Origin: Hanleya hanleyi | Lineage: Eukaryota > Mollusca > Polyplacophora > Lepidopleurida > Hanleyidae | Assembly (NCBI GenBank): GCA_036873755.1 | Contig: JAVTVY010051528.1 | Location: 1-64,000, forward strand | Reading direction: 5' to 3' | DNA: 64,000 nucleotides | Shown here: positions 1 through 8,900 of the stretch, piece after piece | Layout: each line of letters opens with the position of its first letter | How positions within the stretch are numbered: the stretch's first letter is position 1 | Position numbers and translations under genes: made by a program | The notes under the pieces: generated by a model | Seen by the model: the letters and a program-made list of their open reading frames with translations, nothing else | Told to the model about the DNA's origin: nothing | Database searches by the model: none

Positions 1-651
1 AGATACACGATATGCCTGAAACTGTGGGTGACTTGAGCTCCATACTTGCCTTTCACCGGGCAGACGCGCAGTAGAGTACGTTGCTGTCGCCGACAATGTG
101 TGCATCGACCACGTCCGAGTAGATGTACAGGCCATACATACCACCACGCATGTCCATCGGGATGTGGGCTCTCTCGCCGGTGGGGCCAGCGTACCCCTGT
201 AGATCGAGACCCAGCATTTGCTGTAGGGTAGGACTGAGTTCGACACTCACGTTGGGGCTGAGCGTGAGATTGGCCTTGTCCTTGTGTGCGTTGTAATCGA
301 AGTCCACATGATTTTTGAAGGGGAAAGATTTTATGGGTTTTGAAGTATTCGTGACGTATCGTAGAGACTTATAATGCATCAGACTTCTCAGTCCACCCAT
401 GAACTCCTTGGGGGTATCGTATTGCCCTTCGGGTAGTTTGAGTCAGGTTTCTTGTCCTTGGTAGATCACCTCGTACCATATTTCATTGGCTCGCACTTGT
501 ACCACGAGTAAGGGTATTGGATATCCACGAGTCCACATTCCCAGCGTCCAGGTAAATGCAACGGTTGCGGTAACTGGGTCACGTACTTGGTCAAGGTGTT
601 GTCAGGAATCACATCAGCCGAGCTGTTACTGGGTAGGGTGAGGTAAAACAT
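1..651 (-). pseudogene. Polinton penton-like (minor capsid) gene, frameshifted and cut by the window edge
   Basis: Translation of the minus strand matches the 262-residue protein at 21655-22443, from its FYLTLPSNSS start through the PYSWY segment and the HVDFDYNAH and MYGLYIYSDVVD segments. The frame is broken near 470 (after the PYSWYKCEP segment), again between about 400 and 440, and near 60 just after VVDAHIVGD. No single protein can therefore be read. In Polintons this position is held by the single jelly-roll vertex (penton) protein. That assignment rests on family knowledge and position, because a jelly roll cannot be seen in sequence alone. Confidence 0.75.
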
Positions 652-684
652 GACGACTGAGCTTTCCTGCTGCTGCTGTTGGTT

Positions 685-1088
685 TTAATACTTCTCCCAG
701 CCCTTGGGCGCTAATCGTCGTGATGGTCGCGGTGACTTAGATCTTGGTGGTTGCAGGGGGTGGCGTGGTAAAAGGGGTGAAAAAGTAGGTGCCCGCCGTG
801 ATGGTGTTTTGGGGGGTGACTCCGGTTCCCACTCGTGGTGTGGTGAGAGTCGTCGTGCACGACTGGGCGATTGCATAAAGGCCCAGCGCTGGGGGTTCCC
901 CACCAATTCCTGTGGTACATGCATGTCTTTCAAGCCTTGAGCGAAGACCTCCCATCCTCGAGGATTCGTGTGCGACCTGCGTTGACGCATCAGGTCATTC
1001 ACTAAGTCCGTCATGTGGGTACCGGGGACCACCTGATTCTGTACCAGTAGTTCGCCTTTATCATTCCAAGTTTTTTCGAGTGGTTCAT
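685..1088 (-). pseudogene. Remnant of proline-rich Polinton protein gene (internal deletion)
   Basis: The reading frame from TWNDKGELLVQNQ onwards matches the C-terminal half of the 279-residue protein at 20782-21621, including the MTDLVNDLMR and GWEVFAQGLKDMHVPQELVGN segments. The start codon and first six codons are also recognisable at 1088, still overlapping the stop of the preceding gene. About 400 bases between them, covering roughly residues 7-138 of the intact homologue, are gone, and the remaining parts are out of frame. The C-terminal Pro/Ser/Arg-rich tail also differs from the intact copy. It is a pseudogene by deletion. Confidence 0.75.
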
Positions 1089-1429
1089 TGTCGACCGAAG
1101 AGTCCACCCAATACTGGACCCACCACGGAAGCGGCCAACGGTGCTAAGATGGCCCCGAGAAATCCGCCTTTCTGTAACACCTTTTTCTTTTGTGTTTGAG
1201 AAATTCGCTTCTGGACTAGGGTTCGCAGACCTGTCTTATGCTTGGCCAACTTCGCCTTCTGAGCCGGAGTCAGTGGTATGTTGCCTTTTAAGATATTGAG
1301 TCCAATCTCACACAGACAGCACACGAGAGCGGGGTCTGCACCGCGTACAATGGTTCGAACCAACTCAGGTGGGGCCGTCTTCAATACACGGAGCGTCGGG
1401 ACGTGCTTCCGTACTCGCGCAGACATCAT
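1085..1429 (-). CDS. Small basic conserved Polinton protein (unknown function)
   Basis: This 114-residue frame is intact and nearly identical to the protein at 20444-20785. It has a helical N-terminal half with alternating basic and hydrophobic residues (residues 1-50) and a strongly basic central part rich in Lys/Arg. It ends in a Gly/Ala/Leu hydrophobic tail, GGFLGAILAPLAAS and onwards. Two consecutive ATG codons (1429 and 1426) could start it; the other copy has only the second. Its stop overlaps the next start by four bases. Short basic proteins with a glycine-rich hydrophobic tail recur next to Polinton capsid genes. A core or membrane-active virion role is possible but unproven. Confidence 0.7.
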   Translation of the reverse strand: MMSARVRKHVPTLRVLKTAPPELVRTIVRGADPALVCCLCEIGLNILKGNIPLTPAQKAKLAKHKTGLRTLVQKRISQTQKKKVLQKGGFLGAILAPLAASVVGPVLGGLFGRQ

Positions 1430-1518
1430 GTACAACTAATGCTAGAACCCACAACCCTGCCCTTTTTATCTATCTCAGAGAACAGAGACAAAAATCAACC
1501 ATGATGTGGTATTCATTC

Positions 1519-1562
1519 TTTTATTATCCCCATCATCAAAACACACACACCCCAGCTGGGGG
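1519..1562 (-). terminator. 3' stem-loop and poly(A) signal of the ATPase gene (copy 1)
   Basis: Downstream of the ATPase stop on the minus strand, the perfect 12-base palindrome CCCCAGCTGGGG (1550-1561) is followed by AATAAA (complement of 1520-1525). The same arrangement follows the ATPase gene of the other Polinton at 20313-20355. A transcript 3'-end role is inferred from the conserved position. Confidence 0.55.
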
Positions 1563-1584
1563 AGCCACTGTGGGTGTGTTTACA

Positions 1585-2193
1585 TTATTTTTGCATGTAC
1601 ACGTGGTGAGTCTCTCCGGGAAAGATTCCGGTGCGTAGTCGAAGGTGATCGGGGGTGGCTTGCTTCAGGTCGAAGAGCATATACCCGTGCTGAGGGGTTG
1701 TCGCATCTTTAAAGGCTTCCAACGCAAACGCAGTGCGTCCAGGGTACATCTGTCTCGCCAGGTGCAGCAGTTGAGTGGTATCTCTCGGGTTTTTGAAGAC
1801 CACCATGTAGTGGGCATTTAAGCTGATGTTCCGATGTTCTTTGTTTTTACTGAAGAGATTCTGCACAATGTAGATGATGCTGAGCCGTCGATGATGGCTG
1901 CCTTTGGTAAAGAGTTGGGTGACCCGCGCATCCGTCTCCGCCATGAGATCATCCAGAACCACTAAGGTGTCGGGTTCCAAATCGGCCAGGTTGGGTAGGC
2001 CTTCCACGAACGTGATGTGGGGCATTGCTGCATACGCTGCCTGCCATTCTCCGTAACACCACACGACTCGGGCAATGGGTGGGGTGATCATGCTGTCGGC
2101 GTGTTGAAGGAGCTTCCTGACGAAGTGCGTTTTGCCGGAGCCCATCGGTCCTGCGATGCCGCAAGTGAAGGGATGCTGCCACCGAGGGTCCAT
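1585..2193 (-). CDS. Polinton genome-packaging ATPase (A32/FtsK-HerA type)
   Basis: This is an intact 202-residue protein. Residues 15-22 form a Walker A P-loop (GPMGSGKT), and a hydrophobic strand ending in two Asp residues (VVLDDLM, about residue 81) gives Walker B. Packaging ATPases of this family drive double-stranded DNA into preformed capsids in Polintons, virophages and large DNA viruses. The length suits the compact Polinton form. It overlaps the 3' end of the upstream membrane-protein gene by 106 bases in another frame. Compared with the copy at 19681-20289 there are only scattered substitutions, including Met for Thr inside the P-loop. Since the family allows variation at that position, activity is not excluded. 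Confidence 0.88.
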   Translation of the reverse strand: MDPRWQHPFTCGIAGPMGSGKTHFVRKLLQHADSMITPPIARVVWCYGEWQAAYAAMPHITFVEGLPNLADLEPDTLVVLDDLMAETDARVTQLFTKGSHHRRLSIIYIVQNLFSKNKEHRNISLNAHYMVVFKNPRDTTQLLHLARQMYPGRTAFALEAFKDATTPQHGYMLFDLKQATPDHLRLRTGIFPGETHHVYMQK

Positions 2194-2681
2194 GGTTCGA
2201 GGTGTATCCGATGTCGTGGTAACCCGCCCTTGTAAATTTGGTACGATTGAACTGGAGTGGTGGTGGTGGTGGGTACAACGTCGGTCGTCGTTGTCTGTTC
2301 ACTGCGAGTGATGATGGTGGTGGGTACAACGTCGGTCGTCGTTGTCTGTTCACTGTGAGGGATGAAATCCGGTGGGTCTTCAGACGTACTTGTACTTGGT
2401 GTAGATGTTGACTGTATACTTGGTGTGGAGCTCGTTATGGCTTGTACACGTGGTGTGGTGGTGACTGGGCTAGATACGGGGTTGACTGGTGCTATCTGTA
2501 GACCGGTTTCACTGATGGCTGGTGTTCTCAGTTGGTTAAGTAACGTGCTGACATAGGCTACGTCGTAAAACACACCTCCGTACAACATACTCAGCAGGGT
2601 TAGCAATATCAGCACAAAGCCCACTTGCGCTTTGCGCGTTTTGGGAGACGCTGTGTTCAGAGGCAGCTGCTGCTTGTCCAT
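2088..2681 (-). CDS. Mucin-like single-pass membrane protein
   Basis: This 197-residue frame starts at the ATG at 2681; an upstream extension runs back into the integrase end and lies before the TATA box. Residues 1-19 are polar and basic, and about 20-42 form one hydrophobic segment (FVLILLTLLSMLYGG region). After that comes a long Ser/Thr/Pro stalk with repeats of the pattern TTTDVVPT, a likely O-glycosylation substrate. The last 35 residues share DNA with the ATPase start in another frame. A type II membrane topology is suggested by the N-terminal charge pattern. The protein is specific to these elements as far as I can tell and its function is unknown. Confidence 0.6.
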   Translation of the reverse strand: MDKQQLPLNTASPKTRKAQVGFVLILLTLLSMLYGGVFYDVAYVSTLLNQLRTPAISETGLQIAPVNPVSSPVTTTPRVQAITSSTPSIQSTSTPSTSTSEDPPDFIPHSEQTTTTDVVPTTIITRSEQTTTTDVVPTTTTTPVQSYQIYKGGLPRHRIHLEPWTLGGSIPSLAASQDRWAPAKRTSSGSSFNTPTA

Positions 2682-2729
2682 AGCACCGTGGTCGTACGTG
2701 GAATGAAGGATGCCGGGAGTGGTGTCTGG

Positions 2730-2736
2730 CTTTATA
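2730..2736 (-). promoter_or_regulatory. TATA box of the membrane-protein gene (copy 1)
   Basis: TATAAAG reads on the minus strand 49 bases upstream of the ATG at 2681. The same heptamer stands at 19159-19165 upstream of the homologous gene in the other Polinton. Confidence 0.5.
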
Positions 2737-3805
2737 GTCGTTTCACCTGTTTGGCTGCGACCCAGGAATTGAAGGAACTGTGCCAGCCCTGCCATTTCAC
2801 AAAATGAAACAGTTTGGCACGTCGACGTTCCGTTTTCAAAATCGGCTCCACCGTGTAGTAGTCTTGCTGTGTTTTTACGACAGGCTGTAATTCCATCTCG
2901 TAAAACGTGCCTAGCAACGGTTCCCCTTGAAGATCTTCCAGTTCATAGACTCGCTGCTGTCGGGGTAGGCGCCGTTTAATCAGGAAGTGCTCATCGCTCC
3001 ATTTGGGCAAGTAACTTTTCTCGAACTTGCCCTTGAGTTTACTGATCCGTACAGGGTCCCCGACCTTGAACATGTCCTTCGGTGCTCGTTGCGATTGTAT
3101 GGGGTACAAGACACGCCGGACTTGGGTTTCATTGCGTTGGCTCACGGTAATGGGGGCTCTCTCTATACTCCGGTGATAGGCTCGATTGTAACCACTCACA
3201 AGTTTCGGGAGAACATCGATGTACCGCCTTGTATTCTTATAGGTGAAATATTTATACATACGGCCTTTGAATGTCCTGTTGTACCTTTCCACCACGGAAG
3301 CCTTGGTCTCGTTGTACGTATGGAAGAAGAAGACCTTCTCTTTCTTGAGAAAGGCTTGGAACGGTCTGTTGAGGAATTCCGTGCCTTCGTCGGTTTGCAA
3401 ATACAAAGGTTTGCGCCCGGTCTTGAAGATGTCTTTGAACGCCGCTATGAGATTCGCCTCCGTTTTCGTCCGGATGGGTACCACCCACGCATACTTCGAT
3501 AGGATATCGATGCACGTCAAGATATACCGATTCCCATCGTTGTGTTTGGCAAAGGCGCTCATATCGACCAAATCCGCTTGCCACTGGGCATCTATTCCTC
3601 CCACGATGACCCGGTTCCGTAGAAAATGGCGACGGACAGCTCGATGTAAGGTATAGGTGTCTTGTTTTCTTAACCAATCTCGGACTTGGGCACGTTGTAT
3701 CCCCTGGGGTTTGGCCGCTCGATAGAGAGCCGACAATGCACTATACGGAGCCGGACTGTCGGGACTGTAGTATAAGTTATCCAACACCTTCTCCCAGCGC
3801 TTCAT
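2732..3805 (-). CDS. Polinton integrase with C-terminal chromodomain, intact
   Basis: This 357-residue retroviral-type (rve) integrase would insert the linear Polinton DNA into chromatin. The catalytic acidic triad is visible: D78 in WQADLVDMS, D139 in LQTDEGTEF and E173 in VVERYNRTFK. A C-terminal chromodomain occupies about residues 300-355 (YYTVEPILK to FNSWVAAKQVK) and probably steers integration to marked chromatin. A TATA box lies 37 bases upstream of the ATG. The copy at 18091-19163 differs by a one-base deletion just before the third catalytic residue, so this copy is the only uninterrupted Polinton integrase in the window. Whether it is expressed is unknown, because the flanking element is partly decayed. 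Confidence 0.93.
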   Translation of the reverse strand: MKRWEKVLDNLYYSPDSPAPYSALSALYRAAKPQGIQRAQVRDWLRKQDTYTLHRAVRRHFLRNRVIVGGIDAQWQADLVDMSAFAKHNDGNRYILTCIDILSKYAWVVPIRTKTEANLIAAFKDIFKTGRKPLYLQTDEGTEFLNRPFQAFLKKEKVFFFHTYNETKASVVERYNRTFKGRMYKYFTYKNTRRYIDVLPKLVSGYNRAYHRSIERAPITVSQRNETQVRRVLYPIQSQRAPKDMFKVGDPVRISKLKGKFEKSYLPKWSDEHFLIKRRLPRQQRVYELEDLQGEPLLGTFYEMELQPVVKTQQDYYTVEPILKTERRRAKLFHFVKWQGWHSSFNSWVAAKQVKRL

Positions 3806-3841
3806 GGTGACAAAATGATGATGGACCCGGAGAGTATCGCT

Positions 3842-3849
3842 TATTTATA
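3842..3849 (-). promoter_or_regulatory. TATA box of the integrase gene (copy 1)
   Basis: TATAAATA on the minus strand lies 37 bases before the integrase ATG, matching 18047-18054 in the other copy. Confidence 0.55.
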
Positions 3850-3864
3850 ACAAGGTCGAAGTTT

Positions 3865-4340
3865 CTACCACCGTTGTGTTGGTTGACTGAGTCTTGCCGG
3901 ATAGTCTATAGCCTCGTCGTCTGGTTCATTGCTAGACAGTTGTTCATTGGGTTCAGCCAGCGCGTCCTCAATAGCACGAGCCCACCCCAACTGGTCTGAT
4001 GACCGCTCGTCCGTGTAAACAGCTGGTCCACAATAGGCACCACTTTCTCCAAGGCTGTCCACAGGTCAGGGTCTAGGGTGAAGCTTTGCGTAGGATCGTG
4101 GTAACGCCCCACACGGGCAAAGAAGGGTCCAGGGTGTACGTAGTTGGCGTTCTCGAGGTGGATGAGATTTCCGTCGAGCTCACCGCTCAACACCCGTTTA
4201 AATTTGGTCCAGCCATCACGGTGTAGGGTAACCGTAGTGGATGTGGACTCCGAACCCCACCCACAGACATCCCGATCTTCCCGGCAAAGAGGTCACAAGC
4301 CCACCATAAGTTTGGTGTGCCGGGATGGATGGACAGTTAC
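3865..4340 (-). pseudogene. PC4-like Polinton gene, truncated and frameshifted
   Basis: The minus strand is homologous to the 166-residue protein at 17018-17518: DGWTKFKRVLSGELDGNLIH, the GRYHDPTQSFTLDPDLWTAL segment and the acidic C-terminus ending near DYPARL. A one-base deletion near 4015 (one C missing between the TLFT-like and DERSSDQL segments) breaks the frame. The first 25 or so codons are lost or unrecognisable at the edge of the element. The second paralogue present in the other Polinton (17592-18062) is absent here. Confidence 0.65.
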
Positions 4341-4525
4341 GGTTGATTTCGAATCGCCCGGCAATAGTAAAAAATTGCAAACGATTTGACGACGGGAATA
4401 TATATAGTGACACTTGTAGAATATGCTGATGTATTTTGTTTGGAGGTAAATCGTTTATTTCTCGATTCACCCGAAGTGCGTTTCACACCTTGATGCATTT
4501 TTATATAAAGCATGGAGTTATATAT

Positions 4526-5140
4526 TATTACGTAGCGCTTGTTAAGGGGAGTTTGTGATGTGCCACGTAATCTCTATGTTGATCACTCTAGCTCGGGATC
4601 AGGGAAGTGCTCGATTCTCCAAGAAACAGATGAAGGTTGATTGCCAGTTCCAAGGGATATTTATTCGATCAGTTACTGCAGTCCAAATATTTCATACATA
4701 TGATACAAGGAGAGAAAACTTCTCTATGCAAATATCAAGTCCTGATTTGATGATGAGTTCAGAGAATACACAAGTCTACTATTTCTCTGAGGTATTTAGC
4801 AACTCCGCCGGTCAAGACAAACTGGAGAATTTCTCCCAAGTTATTGGTTTTATAAAAGTAATGTCTTTCAGTGTGGACAGGGGGCGGTCTTTGTCCGACA
4901 ACGCTCCTGATTCGTCCCCTTTCACAATGTTCTTGAAATTCACACGGTAATCTCCTACGATAACACTAACCACATGAAGTTATAAAATGTCAAGTCCGGA
5001 GACACAAGTCTGGAACTTAAGATAAGGAAGAATGTGGAGAATTTCCAAGGCCAACGATACAAATATGTTGACCTCTTCTACTATTCGATTAATTAATGGC
5101 CAGCATAGATAATAACTGGTCTAATTAGTCATTCCTCACA
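4526..5140 (-). repeat. 3' LTR of the gypsy element
   Basis: This 615-bp repeat matches 11185-11799 except at 4728 (G versus A) and 5049 (G versus T). On the minus strand it begins with TGTGAGG. The other end, CGTAATA, lacks the usual CA. Confidence 0.93.
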
Positions 5141-5911
5141 TCACCCCCGCCAATTTTAAAGCGAGTACCACCGAGCTTGGATGTAAAGAATGACATGTTA
5201 GCAGTCAGATAAATTTCCACAGTAGCATAAGTTGACAAATACGACATTTATAATTGGAAACACTTAAAGCATAATAGAAATACAATAGGTATCCAGTCTG
5301 TCCAATATCTGTGCCGTAATCAACAGCGATCAAAAGTGTACATTTAGCGATTCGTAGAAGCAACGAATTCCATAAAATTTTTAGATGCACTGTAATGGAC
5401 AGAAAAGATTGAACGATAAGCCACATCTGGTATAACTAAAGTCACCACGTCTCCAACATAAATCAAAGAACTCGTGAGCCCAGGAAAATAAAAAAAAATG
5501 ATATGATACGAGCAGGGCACGCGTACGACCGGGTGTCAGATGTCGTGTAACAGGGGCGCCGACTGTTACAAGATATCCAAGTGAGTAAGCATGGGCCAGA
5601 GGTGTGTTTATACGTTTTAATCGTGGAGGTCTGGCATTTTATTGGAGTAATGACTATTAACTATGTGTGACGGGTCAAACACACAAGATATTAAGTGTGG
5701 TCTAAATACTAACCCGCATCTGATAAAGCCGAACTTAGGCTGGATGCTTTGAACGGGACGATCTGAACACGCGAACAAATAAAGATGCTATACAATAATA
5801 TACATTGATTGATATCGTACGAAGAAAAAAACTATAGCCGGCAAAAAAAATTTCTTTAAGAAATCATATATACACTGGGACTTCTATGGACGTCAACAAG
5901 TCACTGCCTGT
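5141..5911 (-). other. 3' untranslated segment of the gypsy element
   Basis: These 771 bases lie between the pol stop and the 3' LTR. No frame of note is seen on either strand. The polypurine tract adjoins the LTR at 5141-5151. No envelope or accessory gene remnant was recognised. Confidence 0.6.
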
Positions 5912-8900
5912 TCAATGTTTCCTTCGACTCTTTCGATCAGTTGTGATCGATGCATGAGTCCTAGTGACCAAGTTTTTACACGAGGCAGACAAATCATCGA
6001 AGCTCACCCACGAATTGAACTTCGGGTCAAATGTTAACCATTTAACTCTATACTGCCATCGTCCATCTGTGAACTTTTTCCGTAGAATTTTCTCTATCTC
6101 GTAATATGAGCTAGAATCAGTCTTGTTCCTACGCAACCCCGTATCAACTGCCTTGACCTGGGGTGATCGTCCAGGTAAGGGAGCAGGGGAGTTATTTGCA
6201 GAAGTTTGCAAACAATCTGGTGGCACCTCCGATTCGGACAAAATTGCGGGTTCTGTAGCGTCAATATTCTGCGGAGGAGTAAGGTCATCCGGACCGTCCG
6301 GTCGGAGAATTCCTCGTTTCAGGCGATTGACGTGAACGCGGTTCGCAATTAACATATTGTCTGATTTACGGCGCAACCGAACATGGACTGCCGAGAGTTT
6401 CTCGACTATATAGAATGGCCCGAGCCATGGGCGCATCAGTTTCTTACTGTTACCAGTGACGACAACTGGCTTGTACAGAAAGACGCAGTCGCCAACCTGA
6501 AAGTTGGGATCTTTAGCCTTTTTATTGGCTGTCTCTGTCATGTGCACTTTGCGTGCATCCAGTGTGGCTTTAACAACTTTAGTTGCAGCTTCCAACTGCG
6601 GTACTAAAGAAGCCACAAATTCCCGCGCCGAACGCGGCACGTCACCTGTGATGTGGAAATGTTTGTCTATGGGAAAGCGCATATGTCTGCCATGCACTAA
6701 GAAATATGGAGTGTATTCCGTGCTATCTACGCATGGTGTGGTATTATATGCGACCTGGACAAACGGGATATACTGGTCCCACTCGTCATGCTTTTCTTGC
6801 AGAAACTTGCCAAGCGACTGTAAGATAACACCCATGAAACGTTCAGACTGGCCATTACATGATGGATGCCACGAGGTTGTTTGGGTTTTCTTGATATCTA
6901 GTAGCTTACACGTTTCCTTCACGATATGGGACAGGTAGTTTGTACCGCGATCCGAATGTAAATATTCGGGGGACCCATGACGACACACTACGTGTTTGAG
7001 AAGTTCTCTTGCAACCGTCTCGGCCTTTATGTTAGGCAATGGAATCAGTTCCACATACTTGGAAAAGTAGTCAATGAACAGAAGGACATACTTATTTCCT
7101 GTATCTTTACACGAGGGCATCGGCCCAAGAACGTCGGTGGAAACTCGAAGCCAAGGCAAGGTGGGGACTGGCATTGGCTGGATATGAGCGCGGACAGGGT
7201 TATTAGGGCGTTTACGTTGACAGCAGAGTTCACACGAGTTGACATACTCAACGATATCTGTGTGCATTCTCGGCCAGAAATAGCGCAAACGAGCTTTGGC
7301 AATTGTCCGTGTAATACCCATATGGCCACCTGTCAAAGGCGAGTCGTGGAGCTCGTCCATAATTTGAATTGTCAAGCTTTTAGGCACAGCAAGTTGAATA
7401 TGTGTGCGGTCTAATCTATGCCCTTTACCAGGCTTGGTATAGACATGATATAGCATGTCCTCGCGCAAAAGATATTGCGAATGAGTGGAAAGGACTTTGT
7501 GTCTTTCGTCACTAGAGGCAGGCAAGATACCATCTCGCAAGTAGGCAATAATATGGGAATAGCCAGGATCTAGTTGCTGGGCGTTTCGAATAAGCTCCGG
7601 GGACCACCGGTCGGACATGTTTATTGCTGGTTCGGGAGAAATGGCAAATACATTAGCCTCATCAGTCAGGGAAGGTGTTTCCGAACCTGTCGGAAGCGGA
7701 ACTTGACATGTGGGGGTGGGCGGGGCCTGCGCATACTCGCGTCGGCTGACTCCATCTGCTTTGCTATGAACTCGACCAGGTCGGTATTGGATATCATAGC
7801 TGTATGACTGGAGTCGCGCTACCCACCTAGCAAACTTGCCTACTGGTTCTTTCAAATTTAAGAGCCACTTGAGGGCAGAGTGGTCGACTATAGCCGAGAA
7901 TGTTGTGTGTCTTAAATAATGATCGAACTGTTGTATGGAAAAAATTAAAGCGAGACATTCCTTCTCCGTTATGGAATAATTTCGTTCATGTGTATTTAAT
8001 GAACGACCCACGTAACTGATCACGCGTTCCACACCGTCCTGTTCCTGTGCTAAAACTGCACCGATTGCAAATGAGCTGGCGTCAGTGTAGACGCGGAAAT
8101 GCTCGTTGTACCGAGGATAACCCAAAACAGGTGGGGTGGTGAGGGCCTCTTTCAACTGATCAAAGGCAAGTTGACAAGCGTCACTCCAAATGAAGGGGGC
8201 GTCCTTTTTCATTAACTGAAACAAGGGCGCGGCAATGGAAGAGAAGTTTCGGACATGGCGCCTATAGTATCCACAGAGGCCTAGCCAAGCTCGTAAATCT
8301 TTCAAAGTTCGAGGAACGGGATACTCAGTGACAGCTGAGATTTTGGCAGGGTCGGGGGATATGCCTTCGGCACTAACGATATGGCCAAGATATCGTAGTG
8401 ATTTGTAAGCCAGAAAACATTTTGATGGCTTCAAGCGAAGTCCCGCCCCGCGGAATCGATCTAAAACTTCTCGTAAATGATTCAAGTGGGCGTCAAATGT
8501 GCGGGACATGACGATGACGTCGTCGAGATAAATGAGGCATGTCTTGTAATGGAGACCTCGTAATACATACTCCATGACGCGTTGGAAAACCGAAGGGCTG
8601 TTCTTCATTCCCATTGGAAGGGCCCGGTACTGATGTAAACCGATATGGGACCGAAATGCAGTGTATGGTCGACTATCTGGGTGGATTGACACTTGATGAA
8701 ACCCACATTGCAAATCAAGTGTACTGAAAAATGTAGGCTGGGAGGTGCCTAAACTATCCAACGTTTCTCGTGTCGTGGGTAGAGGATGGGCGTCCTCAAT
8801 GGTCTGTTCATTCAGACGCCTGTAGTCGACGACAACCCGCCAATCAGATGGCTTACTGGGGTGTCGTGTTTTTGCAACTAGTAGACATGGGGATCCCCAA

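Larger units (their letters stand above)
1..4340 (-). mobile_element. Partial Polinton/Maverick element (copy 1)
   Basis: On the minus strand the gene order is PC4-like gene, integrase, mucin-like membrane protein, packaging ATPase, small basic protein, broken proline-rich protein gene and penton-like gene. This is the same order and orientation as in the complete Polinton at 12984-26827. The capsid and protease genes would lie beyond the left edge. On the right, similarity fades near 4340 inside the first PC4-like gene, so the TIR and PolB end are absent. The copy mixes open genes (integrase, ATPase, membrane protein, basic protein) with clear pseudogenes, so it is an old, partly decayed copy and not a recent twin of the other one. 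Confidence 0.9.

Noticed and set aside
2987..3656. Long plus-strand frames opposite the integrase
   Set aside because: They are shadows of the intact integrase codon pattern; similar shadows occur opposite 18240-18908.
4555..4950. A 131-codon plus-strand frame, repeated at 11214-11609
   Set aside because: It lies wholly inside both LTRs, antisense to the retrotransposon, with no recognisable domain; repetition is explained by LTR identity.
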